Below, piece by piece: positions 28,951-36,931 of a stretch of 36,944 nucleotides of DNA. How positions within the stretch are numbered: the first letter of the stretch is position 1; the number at the start of each line of letters is the position of its first letter. The stretch is taken from contig MFRQ01000138.1 of assembly GCA_001784615.1 (NCBI GenBank), positions 1-36,944 of the forward strand, written 5' to 3'. This stretch comes from Candidatus Melainabacteria bacterium RIFOXYA2_FULL_32_9. Lineage in GTDB: Bacteria > Cyanobacteriota > Vampirovibrionia > Gastranaerophilales > UBA9579. A model generated the notes under the pieces. It was not told the origin of the DNA. It saw only the letters and a program-made list of their open reading frames with translations, and did not search any database. A program made the translations under genes and the position numbers.

Positions 28951-29215
28951 TTCGTACTTCCGTTGGTCATCAATCTTTCCAATAATACGCATTACCATTG
29001 CGAGATGACACAGTCACTTGTTCAAGTCAACAATCATTCCTAGTAACACGCACTGTCATCCTGAGGAGCGAAGTGACGTGAGGATCTTACCAACGTACAA
29101 CTTTAATGTGATTTTAAGGTTTAAATAGTATATTGTATAGATTGCCACGCAAATACGATTATTTCTTTAAGTCACGATACATGGCTCGCAATGACAGTGC
29201 GAAGTACCCTCATAT
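28951..29215. repeat. Dispersed repeat family 2 cluster in a gene-free gap
   Basis: This 340-base gap holds palindromic pieces of the widespread GTCATCCTGAGGAGCGAAG and ATTGCGAGATGACAC types. CGCACTGTCAT (29049-29059) is complementary to ATGACAGTGCG (about 29191-29201). GATGACACAGTCAC and AATGACAGTGCGAA also occur inside the MITE-like element at 5484-5740. No ORF with a ribosome site is visible. Confidence 0.65.
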
Positions 29216-29227
29216 TTATATTACTAA

Positions 29228-30778
29228 TCAACCAAAAACTCTGTCTAAAGTTCTATATTGAATGGCTTCTGCAATATGATAAGCTTCTATATCTTTTTCC
29301 CCCTGAAGATCAGAGATAGTTCTTGATAACTTAAGTATTCTATCATAAGCTCTTGCGGAAAGGTTTAGTCTTGAAATAGCGTTTCTTAGCATATTTTCAG
29401 AGTCTGTGTTTAGTTTGCAGTACTTCTTAATTAATTTTGGAGTCATTTGTGAGTTCGAAACCATATTCTCATCTTTAAATCTACTAACCTGAATTTCGGT
29501 TGCTTTAATTACTCGTTCTCTTACGGTTTTTGAAATTTCTCCTGATGGAGAATGATTCAGTAATTCTTCTTCTTTAAGTCTTGGAACGTCAATTTGAATA
29601 TCTATTCTATCAAGTAATGGGCCGGATAATCTTGACCAATAACGCTTTGCCTGAAAATCATTGCAGGAACACTGTTTTGTAGTATCTCCATAATATCCAC
29701 AAGGACAAGGATTCATTGCTGCCAGCAAGATAAAATCAGCCGGATACTTAACACTAATTTGTGCTCTTGAAATTACTACATTACCATCTTCAAGAGGTTG
29801 CCTTAAAACTTCCAAGACATTTCTTGGAAATTCAACTACTTCATCGAGAAACAAAACACCCCTATGTGCAAGACTTATTTCACCTGGTTTTGGATTTGTT
29901 CCCCCACCTATTATTCCAACTGATGAAGCAGAATGGTGAGGTGATCTAAAAGGTCTAACAGTTACCAGAGGAGTATTTTTATCTAACAAACCGGCTACAC
30001 TGTAAACTTTTGATAGTTCAATAGCTTCACTAATCTCAAGAGGAGGTAATATACCCGAAAAACCTTTAGCAAGAAGTGTTTTTCCAGCCCCAGGAGTTCC
30101 TACCATAAGGATATTATGGCCACCGGCCGCAGCTAACTCTAATGCTCTCTTGGCTTTTTCCTGTCCTTTTATATCCTGAAAATCTACAAAAACCTGTTCT
30201 TGAGAATTTTCTCTTAAATATTCTCTAATATTTATCTTAAAAGCTTCCAGTTTAAACTCTGAAATAACATCAGGATTTAAATAATTTATTACATCGCCTA
30301 AACATTCAGCCGGATAAACCTCTATTCCATCAATAAGAGCAGCTTCGACAGAGTTTTCTTTAGGAACTATAACTTTTCTAATACCTTCTTTTTTTAGGCA
30401 AGAAACCGTAGGTAATACCCCGTTAACACCTCTGATACTTCCATCTAAAGATAATTCACCAATAAAGCCTATATCTTTCAAATTTTCAGGATCAATATCA
30501 CCATTAGATGCTAAAACGCCAATAGCCATAGGCAAATCAAAGCCTGATCCTTCTTTTTTTATATCGGCAGGAGCGAGGTTTATGACGATTTTCTTTGTAG
30601 GAAAAGAATATCCGGAATTTTTTATTGCTGATCTAATTCTTTCTTTGGCTTCTGAAACAGCAGTATCAGGAAGTCCAACAATGGTTAAACCGGGAAGAGA
30701 TTGATTTGTATCGACTTCTACAGTAATTTTATAGCCATCAATACCAATAACAGAACCGGTAAACACATTTGCTATCAT
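29228..30778 (-). CDS. comM: ComM/YifB family Mg-chelatase-like AAA+ ATPase
   Basis: ComM is a branch-migration helicase that helps integrate DNA taken up in transformation; YifB-type homologues are widespread. The N-terminal Lon-protease-like domain has GLPDTAVSEAKERIRSAIKN and INLAPADIKKEGSGFDLP. The ATPase domain has Walker A GTPGAGKT (227-234), FRSPHHSAS, Walker B VLFLDEVVEF (D312, E313) and MNPCPCGYYGD with its zinc-ribbon-like cysteines. LSGPLLDRIDIQIDVPR and the C-terminal LSARAYDRILKLSRTISDL complete the family. At 516 residues it is full length. TAGGAC precedes ATG. Confidence 0.95.
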   Translation of the reverse strand: MIANVFTGSVIGIDGYKITVEVDTNQSLPGLTIVGLPDTAVSEAKERIRSAIKNSGYSFPTKKIVINLAPADIKKEGSGFDLPMAIGVLASNGDIDPENLKDIGFIGELSLDGSIRGVNGVLPTVSCLKKEGIRKVIVPKENSVEAALIDGIEVYPAECLGDVINYLNPDVISEFKLEAFKINIREYLRENSQEQVFVDFQDIKGQEKAKRALELAAAGGHNILMVGTPGAGKTLLAKGFSGILPPLEISEAIELSKVYSVAGLLDKNTPLVTVRPFRSPHHSASSVGIIGGGTNPKPGEISLAHRGVLFLDEVVEFPRNVLEVLRQPLEDGNVVISRAQISVKYPADFILLAAMNPCPCGYYGDTTKQCSCNDFQAKRYWSRLSGPLLDRIDIQIDVPRLKEEELLNHSPSGEISKTVRERVIKATEIQVSRFKDENMVSNSQMTPKLIKKYCKLNTDSENMLRNAISRLNLSARAYDRILKLSRTISDLQGEKDIEAYHIAEAIQYRTLDRVFG

Positions 30779-30880
30779 TAATGTCCTACTTTCTTTTAAA
30801 CAAATTATATAAAAAAGATTATGTTTTCAAAACATTTATAAAGCTTGAAGAAAAATTTTTCTGAAAAAGGGAGCCTATAG

Positions 30881-30886
30881 TATAAT
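30881..30886 (+). promoter_or_regulatory. -10 element before the 30915 gene
   Basis: TATAAT without a good -35. It would place the transcript start near 30893, downstream of an in-frame GTG at 30888, which argues for the ATG at 30915 as the real start. Confidence 0.4.
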
Positions 30887-30914
30887 TGTGAATATAAAAA
30901 TAAAGGAAATAAAA

Positions 30915-31376
30915 ATGTCCAGAGTGGAGCAATTAGTAGAAAAATATAGAAAAAAACTACTAGTTGATGAAAAAGTTGAAAAATACAAAATGGAAATTAT
31001 AAATCCTCTTGCTGATAAAGTATTTTCCAATGATTTTGCAGGCATTTTTTGTGATTTAGCAAGTGAAATCAATGATAAACTTGGATGTAAAATTATTTCA
31101 TACCAACAAGAAGGTAAAAACCGTTTTGTTATCGAAGGACAGCATCATAGAATATATTTTCAAAGAAGTAAGCCCGATGTTTCAGACGGAATTGCAGGAA
31201 TACATATCGTCCCTATTTATATATGGAAAGGAGTAACAAAACATCTCAGCCCTATTTTCTTTTTCATAGAACCAGATTCAAGAGAAGTCAGATGGGATAT
31301 ATCATTTGGTAGTGTTGAAGATTACATTACTACATTATTTAGTAACCTCGTTGATGATAAAGATTTTTTCATGTAA
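30915..31376 (+). CDS. Unknown soluble protein (153 residues)
   Basis: I do not recognise this protein. Start ATG 30915 has AAAGGA 7-8 bases upstream. The sequence begins with a charged helix (VEQLVEKYRKKLLVDEKVEK). A mixed alpha/beta domain follows, with CKIISYQQEGKNRFVIEG, HHRIYFQRSKP and IHIVPIYIWKGVTKHL, then an acidic end (FSNLVDDKDFF). There is no signal peptide or membrane segment. It lies 60 bases before the HerA-like fusion gene on the same strand, with no terminator between, so a shared transcript is likely and it may be a partner of that protein. Confidence 0.75.
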   Translation: MSRVEQLVEKYRKKLLVDEKVEKYKMEIINPLADKVFSNDFAGIFCDLASEINDKLGCKIISYQQEGKNRFVIEGQHHRIYFQRSKPDVSDGIAGIHIVPIYIWKGVTKHLSPIFFFIEPDSREVRWDISFGSVEDYITTLFSNLVDDKDFFM

Positions 31377-31436
31377 TAATTTAATGAAATCTTACTATTT
31401 ATAAAAGCAAACAGCAGATTAGTTCAGGGAATAAAT

Positions 31437-33449
31437 ATGTTAATCGGAGCAATTAATAATGACATTATAAAAATCCTCTTTAATACACAAAAAGAGGAGC
31501 TTTTACTTGGTAATCTAATCAAAATTATCAATGAAGAGAATAATGGTGTCATAGCTCAAGTTTTTGGTATAGAAAATTCTAAAAAAACAGCCTCAAATAA
31601 TATTGCAAATGTCAAAATCTTACTTACTTTAAAACAGTCTAATAAATGGTACGAATGGGAAGGAAACATTCCTTCAAAAGAGTTTAAAGTTGAAAAGGTT
31701 TCAAATAAAGAATTAATATCTTATATAAGTGGTTTAAAACAAAAAAACCCTGTTACTTTAGGATATTTATCTCTATATGATAATGCTAAACTTGATATAG
31801 AAGCAGCAAATTTTGAAAATCCTACAGTAATTCTCAGTGATAAACAATATCAAAGGGTTAATACTTCATATTTATTAGCTCAAGAATTGGTTAATAATCA
31901 AGCAAAGGTTGTTCTCTTTGACTTTACCGGAGAATATTCTCATATAACAACAGCAAACAGACTGGAAGCAGGAAGAAATTTCAAACTCCCTCTTAACTCA
32001 AAAGGTGTAGAAAGTATATATGATAAAAGTCTGGTCAATGTTTCTGCTGAAACCAGAGCAATTATCGAAGATATTTTTATGAGTCTTCAGGAATATATAG
32101 AAGAAAGCAAACTAGGATTTATTCCTTTCACGCATTTTAAAAAAGTTGTAAATGATGAATATGAAGAAAATAGAACTACAGAGCTGATTTTACTTAGAAA
32201 TAAGCTTACAAAGATTGAGAAACAAAATATTTTTGCCAATAATAAATTTGAAACAGAATCTTTCAAGATGTGTATCAAAAACACAGATTTCATTATAGTT
32301 GATTTCTCTAGAATTTCTTCTAGTTGGCATAAGAATTTTGTTGATTACATTATAGATCTCAATATTGAAGATTATAATCAGCGCTTTTTTGTTATATTTA
32401 ATGCAAATGAAACAAATATTGATTCGGATTTAATTACTAAACTCTACATTCAAGGCTATAGAAGTGGTATAAAACCTATTGTTTCTGTTGATTATAAGTC
32501 AAAATATTTCAATAATGTCCTTTCTGTAGCTAAAAATATGATTATGTATTCTCCAGAAATTAATTCAAATAAATTATCGAATTTTGAAGTTTTTCTAAAC
32601 AAATTAAATAGCAAAGAAGCTTTACTTTATGGAGATATAACCCAATCAATTCCTTTAATAGTAAGAATTGATAATATTTCCTCTGAATTTGAATATAAAG
32701 AGAATAAGAGGATTTTTGAAAATTCTTTTATAGAAGCTCCTGAACTTGAAATAATAGAAAATCCAAAACAAAAAGATAAAATAAATAAGGTTGAAATTCA
32801 TAATAAAGAAGATAATTTTGAAGAAATAAAAAACCCTCAAAAAGAAGAAATACATATTGATCAGGAAGCTAACGAGGATTATTTCCTTGATATTATTTAC
32901 AATGAAACAGATGAAAATAAAGATTACCAATTTGCAGATGATTTATTGCAAGAAGAAAATACAAAAATAGATGAAGAATATAGTTATATAGATGGCAGTC
33001 TGGATTTTGATTATACAGAAGAAGACCTTGAAGAGTTTCAAAAAACCCAAAGTCATGTTAATGATAACAATGAAGATCTTTTCCAGGAAGAATATATTGA
33101 AATGCCTGATTATGTTGAAGATGATAATAGTGAAAATTCTTATCTTGTATCAGTAAACGAAGTGTCTAATATAGAAGAAGCTTTAACAGAAGAGTTTTCA
33201 AATACAAATAATGATTATAATGAAACTCCTTCAGCAGATATACCTATTTATTCTACAGTTAGCCCTGAGAGTATTGAAGAAGAACAAATAATTTTCAATG
33301 AAGGAGATGCAGTTAAACACAATAAGTATGGCCTAGGCGTTATAAAGAAAGTCATAGGCTACGGAAACAAAAAACTTTGTAGTATTCAGTTTGAAAACAT
33401 TGGAAGAAGACTTCTTGATCCAACTTTAACTGTTTTAGAAAAAATCTAA
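31437..33449 (+). CDS. HerA-like (pseudo)ATPase fused to an acidic linker and a UvrD/PcrA-type C-terminal Tudor-like domain
   Basis: A 670-residue protein of unusual build. Residues 1-95 look like the HAS-barrel start of HerA/FtsK-like ATPases (MLIGAINNDI...GNLIKI, GVIAQVFG). At 130-170 the order of a HerA P-loop and Walker B is recognisable: VILSDKQYQRVNTSYLLAQE then VVLFDFTGEYSH, matching HerA's DxxGEY. The glycines and GKS/T of a working P-loop are missing, so ATP hydrolysis is doubtful. Residues about 430-615 are a very acidic, disordered linker rich in Glu, Asp and Tyr. Residues 623-670 (GDAVKHNKYGLGVIKKV, then LCSIQFENIGRRLLD) match the Tudor-like tail of UvrD/PcrA helicases, which in those proteins contacts RNA polymerase. 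A role at transcription or DNA is inferred, not shown. Confidence 0.6.
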   Translation: MLIGAINNDIIKILFNTQKEELLLGNLIKIINEENNGVIAQVFGIENSKKTASNNIANVKILLTLKQSNKWYEWEGNIPSKEFKVEKVSNKELISYISGLKQKNPVTLGYLSLYDNAKLDIEAANFENPTVILSDKQYQRVNTSYLLAQELVNNQAKVVLFDFTGEYSHITTANRLEAGRNFKLPLNSKGVESIYDKSLVNVSAETRAIIEDIFMSLQEYIEESKLGFIPFTHFKKVVNDEYEENRTTELILLRNKLTKIEKQNIFANNKFETESFKMCIKNTDFIIVDFSRISSSWHKNFVDYIIDLNIEDYNQRFFVIFNANETNIDSDLITKLYIQGYRSGIKPIVSVDYKSKYFNNVLSVAKNMIMYSPEINSNKLSNFEVFLNKLNSKEALLYGDITQSIPLIVRIDNISSEFEYKENKRIFENSFIEAPELEIIENPKQKDKINKVEIHNKEDNFEEIKNPQKEEIHIDQEANEDYFLDIIYNETDENKDYQFADDLLQEENTKIDEEYSYIDGSLDFDYTEEDLEEFQKTQSHVNDNNEDLFQEEYIEMPDYVEDDNSENSYLVSVNEVSNIEEALTEEFSNTNNDYNETPSADIPIYSTVSPESIEEEQIIFNEGDAVKHNKYGLGVIKKVIGYGNKKLCSIQFENIGRRLLDPTLTVLEKI

Positions 33450-33486
33450 AAAATAAAAAAATAAAAAAATAAAAAATCAATAAAAA
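33450..33486. repeat. A-rich low-complexity tract
   Basis: Repeated A(5-7)T units directly after the stop codon of the HerA-like fusion gene. Confidence 0.7.
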
Positions 33487-33497
33487 TTGCAGTTTTT

Positions 33498-33532
33498 TAC
33501 TTCAAAAATGAAAAAATTTGAAGTATTTTTTT
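33498..33532 (+). terminator. Intrinsic terminator after the HerA-like fusion gene
   Basis: TACTTCAAA and TTTGAAGTA pair across a 10-base loop and are followed by seven T. Confidence 0.6.
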
Positions 33533-33644
33533 GAAATTTTTTCATTTTTTTCTCAAAAAATTTTAAGAAAATCATTTTTTTTAGCAATAATAAGCAATTC
33601 GGCTTTGTTATTTTGTTCAACAATTGTAAAGGTTTCGTAATAAA

Positions 33645-33687
33645 TGTAATGATTACACTTAACAAAAGCAAAATTATTATATATAGT
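33645..33687 (+). promoter_or_regulatory. Promoter with overlapping palindrome for the short peptide transcript
   Basis: TTAACA (33659-33664), 17-bp spacer, TATAGT (33682-33687). Just upstream is the perfect palindrome TGTAATGATTACA (33645-33657), placed where an activator would bind. It is not an NtcA site (GTA-N8-TAC) because the gap is 5. Confidence 0.35.
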
Positions 33688-33733
33688 ACTTACAATTGAA
33701 AAATAAAATATCAAACAGAGAGAAGGATTTACA

Positions 33734-33817
33734 ATGAATCTGTTAGTTAACAACTTTATGAATCAACAAATAGACAATACCCAAAACCAGAAGAACCAGA
33801 GCAGGTCTATGGGTTGA
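33734..33817 (+). CDS. Short peptide ORF (27 codons) upstream of the porin
   Basis: ATG is preceded by AGAAGGA at a suitable distance. The ORF encodes a polar Asn/Gln-rich peptide (MNLLVNNFMNQQ...SRSMG) ending at TGA. A promoter-like pair lies upstream and a strong terminator 33 bases downstream, so it has its own small transcript. It has no signal peptide. It may be a leader peptide controlling read-through into the porin gene, or an independent small protein. Confidence 0.45.
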   Translation: MNLLVNNFMNQQIDNTQNQKNQSRSMG

Positions 33818-33849
33818 TTTATATTGTTTGAAATATAATAAAAATAAAG

Positions 33850-33894
33850 AAGACCCACAAACCTATAAAGGTAGTGGGTCTTTTCTTTTTTTTT
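33850..33894 (+). terminator. Strong intrinsic terminator / possible attenuator before the porin gene
   Basis: AAGACCCAC (33850-33858) and GTGGGTCTT (33874-33882) form a 9-bp stem followed by a 13-base, mostly T run. It lies only about 50 bases before the porin start, with no clear promoter in between. Confidence 0.88.
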
Positions 33895-33942
33895 ATATTT
33901 GCAAATTAGAGTGAGCGGAATTAAGAACGAAAGGAGAAAAAG

Positions 33943-35316
33943 TTGAAAAACAAAATCTTTATCATTGCTCTTGCTTTACTTGTTTCATCCACACCAAGCG
34001 TTTTAGCTAAGAGCACAACAGTGCAGGAAATTCAGGATTTGCCTTCAAAAAGCTCAAGCAAAGCAACTTCTGATAAGTCAATTCCAAGTGATCATTGGGC
34101 TTACAAAACATTAGAAGATATTTCAAAGAAATATGGTCTATTAATGGGTAAGCCTACTGAAAAATTCAACGGATCAGGAACTTTAACTCGTAATGAGGCA
34201 GCTTTTATTTTTGTTAACCTTATTGGCAAGATAGAAAAAGATCAAGTACAACTCAGTGAATCAGAGAAAACAAGGCTCGAAATCTTAAAACAGGAATTAA
34301 AAGGTGAATTAGGAGAGTTGACAAGTAAAGTTGCATCATTAGAAACATCAGTTGATTCCCTAAAAGGCAGTGTATCCAATCTTGAGGAAGAAAACAAAAA
34401 AGATTGGAAGTTTGATTATGGTGAAAAATTCAAAATTAATGGAGGTCTCCAGGCTCAATTTACAGGAAACTTTAAAAAAGGTGATGATCAATATCCATCC
34501 AATTTTGCTTTACCATATTCAGAAATTCGCTTTAGCGGAAAAATGAACCCTAAAGTTGGATATGTAGCTGCTTTAGTTCCTACAAGAGCTTTTGACGGTT
34601 CGGAAAAGGGTGTTTTAAGAGAAGCTTATGCTACATTAGATGTAATTCCACATCATACCGTCTATCTTGGACAAAACATGGTTCCAATCGGCTATGAAGG
34701 ACCACAAAACCCAATGGCCATAGAAACAATAGATAAAGCTCAAATGTCTAGAAAATTAACTGATATGCCCGATCTTGGTGTAAAAGCTGAAGGTAATTGG
34801 GACTTCTTTTCTTATTCACTTGGAGCTTATAACGGTAATGGTCAAAACACAGCTGATTCAAACAGTCACTTAGCATTAGCAAGCTGGGCTACAGTAAAAC
34901 CTCTTTATAAATATCCACAGCTTGGTAAATTGGAATTAGGTGGTGGATGTTATACAGGTAATAACGGCAGTTACAACAAAGACATTTTAAGTTTTTACAG
35001 TGGATATAAACTTAAAAAGTTTGCACTATGGGGTGAATACTTAACTGCTAATGGTTATTTGGATTCCAAACAAAAAGCAGATAGTTTTTATCTCCATTCT
35101 TCTTACTACTTAACTAACAAGTTGCAATTATTGGCAAGATTTGACCAATTTGATCCAAATACCAAGGTTAAGAAAAATCTTAACAGAGAATACACAGTTG
35201 GTGGAAACTACCTGTTACGTGACAATTTATCTCTAATGATGGGTCTAGTGCAAGTAGCAAATCAAGAAGGTAGAAACAGCCAAAGATTAGAAGCTCTAAC
35301 TCAAATTATGTTCTAA
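33943..35316 (+). CDS. SLH-domain outer-membrane porin (OprB/OprP-like)
   Basis: A 457-residue outer-membrane channel. The start is TTG, fixed by AAGGAG 7-8 bases upstream and by the signal peptide that follows (MKNKIFIIALALLVSS, cleavage near VLA-K at 22). Residues 47-97 are an SLH domain (DHWAYKTLEDISKKYGLL, ending in TLTRNEAAFIFVNLI), which in cyanobacterial porins binds peptidoglycan-linked polymer. Residues 103-152 are a coiled coil, the usual periplasmic spacer. From about 160 a beta-barrel follows, with a phosphate-selective-porin look (YLGQNMVPIGYEG, LGVKAEGNWDFFSYSLGAYN) and a C-terminal Phe (QIMF) as the outer-membrane insertion signal. The substrate is unknown. Expression may depend on read-through of the terminator at 33850. 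Confidence 0.9.
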   Translation: MKNKIFIIALALLVSSTPSVLAKSTTVQEIQDLPSKSSSKATSDKSIPSDHWAYKTLEDISKKYGLLMGKPTEKFNGSGTLTRNEAAFIFVNLIGKIEKDQVQLSESEKTRLEILKQELKGELGELTSKVASLETSVDSLKGSVSNLEEENKKDWKFDYGEKFKINGGLQAQFTGNFKKGDDQYPSNFALPYSEIRFSGKMNPKVGYVAALVPTRAFDGSEKGVLREAYATLDVIPHHTVYLGQNMVPIGYEGPQNPMAIETIDKAQMSRKLTDMPDLGVKAEGNWDFFSYSLGAYNGNGQNTADSNSHLALASWATVKPLYKYPQLGKLELGGGCYTGNNGSYNKDILSFYSGYKLKKFALWGEYLTANGYLDSKQKADSFYLHSSYYLTNKLQLLARFDQFDPNTKVKKNLNREYTVGGNYLLRDNLSLMMGLVQVANQEGRNSQRLEALTQIMF

Positions 35317-35322
35317 AAAAAA

Positions 35323-35345
35323 CTACAAGAAATATTATCTTGTAG
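35323..35345. repeat. Hairpin after the porin gene
   Basis: CTACAAGA and TCTTGTAG pair over a 7-base loop. No T-run follows on the plus strand (CCCAAAAAA), so it is a poor intrinsic terminator for the porin; it may protect the mRNA 3' end. Confidence 0.5.
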
Positions 35346-35403
35346 CCCAAAAAATTATCATTTTATTGTTTATATCTTAAAATTGAGAATTTTACAATCC
35401 TTT

Positions 35404-35431
35404 TTGAGTGGATTTAGTACAATTTTAATCT
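35404..35431 (+). promoter_or_regulatory. Candidate promoter of the ammonium transporter gene
   Basis: TTGAGT (35404-35409), 16-bp spacer, TAATCT (35426-35431), 60 bases before ATG. No NtcA-type GTA-N8-TAC site is apparent. Confidence 0.3.
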
Positions 35432-35491
35432 TTTTTATTCAAAAATATCTCAATTTTGCAAAAATTCTATAAAAATCATAAGGAGGAAAAA

Positions 35492-36931
35492 ATGATCGAA
35501 AGTTTTTTTGATAATGTACTCAAAATATCAATAAAAAACAAAAAGGCTTATTTAATAGCCTTATTAGTCGGAATATTACTTATTACAGGTTTAACGTTTT
35601 TAGGAAATGAAGCATTTGCAGAAAATGCAACGCAAGCAACTACAACTCCTGCAATTGTTACACCTCCAAATCCACAAGAACAATCTTCGGCTGAACTTAC
35701 ACCCCCAAGTGTGGATCCCGGTGATACCGCTTGGATGTTAATATCTACAGCACTTGTTATGTTGATGACTCCAGGATTAGCTCTTTTTTACAGTGGAATG
35801 GTAAGACGTAAAAACGCTCTTGGAACAATAATGCAAAGTTTCATAGCCCTTGGTCTTGTCACAATACTCTGGGTTCTTTATGGATATAGTTTAGCTTTTG
35901 GTCCAGATATAGGGCATCTTATAGGAAGTCTAAAATGGGCTGGATTAACAGATGTAGGACTTACTCCGAATCCTGATTATGCTGCTACAATTCCTCATCA
36001 AGCATTTATGATATTTCAAATGATGTTTGCTATTATTACTCCAGCTCTTATAACAGGTGCTTTTGCTGAAAGATTTAAATTTAGCACTTATTTAATTTTT
36101 GTTGCTATCTGGCTTACCATTGTTTATTGTCCAATTGCTCATTGGGTATGGGGAATTGGTGGCTGGATAAGAGAACTTGGTGCTCTTGATTTTGCTGGTG
36201 GCTTAGTAGTACATATAAGTTCTGGTGTTTCAGCATTAGCTGCTGCAATTATAGTTGGAAAAAGAAAAGGTTATAATACTGAACCAATGCCTCCTCATAA
36301 TTTAACAATGACTCTTCTTGGTGCTGCTTTATTATGGTTTGGTTGGTTCGGTTTTAATGCCGGAAGCTCTTTAGCTGCTGGCTCTCTTGCGACATCAGCG
36401 TTTGTTGTTACACATATTGCTACTGCGGCTGCAACACTATCTTGGCTGTTTATTGAATGGATACATAGAGGTAAACCAACAGCTCTTGGTGCTGCATCAG
36501 GTGCTGTTGCTGGTTTAGTTGCAATAACCCCAGCTTCAGGCTTTGTTGCTCCATTACCAGCAATTATAATTGGACTTTTTGCAGGAATGATATGTTATGC
36601 AGCTGTTAATCTTAAAACCAAGCTTGGCTATGATGATTCACTTGATGCTGTTGGTGTTCATGGTGTTGGTGGCATCTGGGGAGCTATAGCCACAGGTTTA
36701 TTTGCAACTACTGCTATTAATTCTTTTGGAGCTGATGGTTTATTTTATGGTAATCCCGATCTCCTTGTAAAGCAGTTGATAAGCATTGTTGCAGCTGCAA
36801 CTTATGCATTCATTGTTACTTTCATTATCTTAAAAGCTCTTGATGTAATAATGGGACTAAGAGTTACAACTGAAGAAGAAACCACCGGTCTTGATCTTAG
36901 TCAGCATGGTGAAAGAGGATACGTGTTATAA
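35492..36931 (+). CDS. amt: Ammonium transporter Amt
   Basis: A membrane channel for ammonium uptake, 479 residues from ATG 35492, which follows AAGGAGG by 6 bases; the upstream in-frame TTG at 35456 has no such site. An N-terminal hydrophobic signal segment (about 20-38, cleavage near AFA-EN at 43) and a Pro/Thr-rich linker precede the eleven-helix Amt core, which begins DTAWMLISTALVMLMTPGLA. The twin pore histidines are H241 (GGLVVHISSG) and H390 (DAVGVHGVGG). D233, eight residues before the first His, matches the essential Asp of E. coli AmtB. LDFAGGLVVHISSGVSALAA is the family signature. A partner PII gene (glnK) often follows amt, but the window ends here. Confidence 0.96.
   Translation: MIESFFDNVLKISIKNKKAYLIALLVGILLITGLTFLGNEAFAENATQATTTPAIVTPPNPQEQSSAELTPPSVDPGDTAWMLISTALVMLMTPGLALFYSGMVRRKNALGTIMQSFIALGLVTILWVLYGYSLAFGPDIGHLIGSLKWAGLTDVGLTPNPDYAATIPHQAFMIFQMMFAIITPALITGAFAERFKFSTYLIFVAIWLTIVYCPIAHWVWGIGGWIRELGALDFAGGLVVHISSGVSALAAAIIVGKRKGYNTEPMPPHNLTMTLLGAALLWFGWFGFNAGSSLAAGSLATSAFVVTHIATAAATLSWLFIEWIHRGKPTALGAASGAVAGLVAITPASGFVAPLPAIIIGLFAGMICYAAVNLKTKLGYDDSLDAVGVHGVGGIWGAIATGLFATTAINSFGADGLFYGNPDLLVKQLISIVAAATYAFIVTFIILKALDVIMGLRVTTEEETTGLDLSQHGERGYVL

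Noticed and set aside
28951-29215. CRISPR array
   Set aside because: The repeats are palindromic fragments of differing length and spacing, with no regular spacer and no cas gene nearby.
30888-30914. GTG start for the 153-residue unknown
   Set aside because: It is only 2 bases past a TATAAT -10 element, so it would lie upstream of the likely transcript start.
32655-32930. Hydrophobic 91-codon minus-strand frame in the HerA-like fusion gene
   Set aside because: The antisense of the acidic linker (GAA/GAT codons) reads as Phe/Ile and mimics membrane segments; no ribosome site is seen.
33645-33657. TGTAATGATTACA as an NtcA nitrogen-control site
   Set aside because: NtcA needs GTA-N8-TAC; here the spacing is 5.
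33553-33753. Minus-strand frames at 33477-33753
   Set aside because: They fall in AT-rich terminator and promoter sequence and lack ribosome sites; the plus-strand short ORF at 33734 has better support.
35456-35491. Upstream TTG start of the ammonium transporter
   Set aside because: AAGGAGG lies between this TTG and the ATG at 35492, so the ATG is the start.
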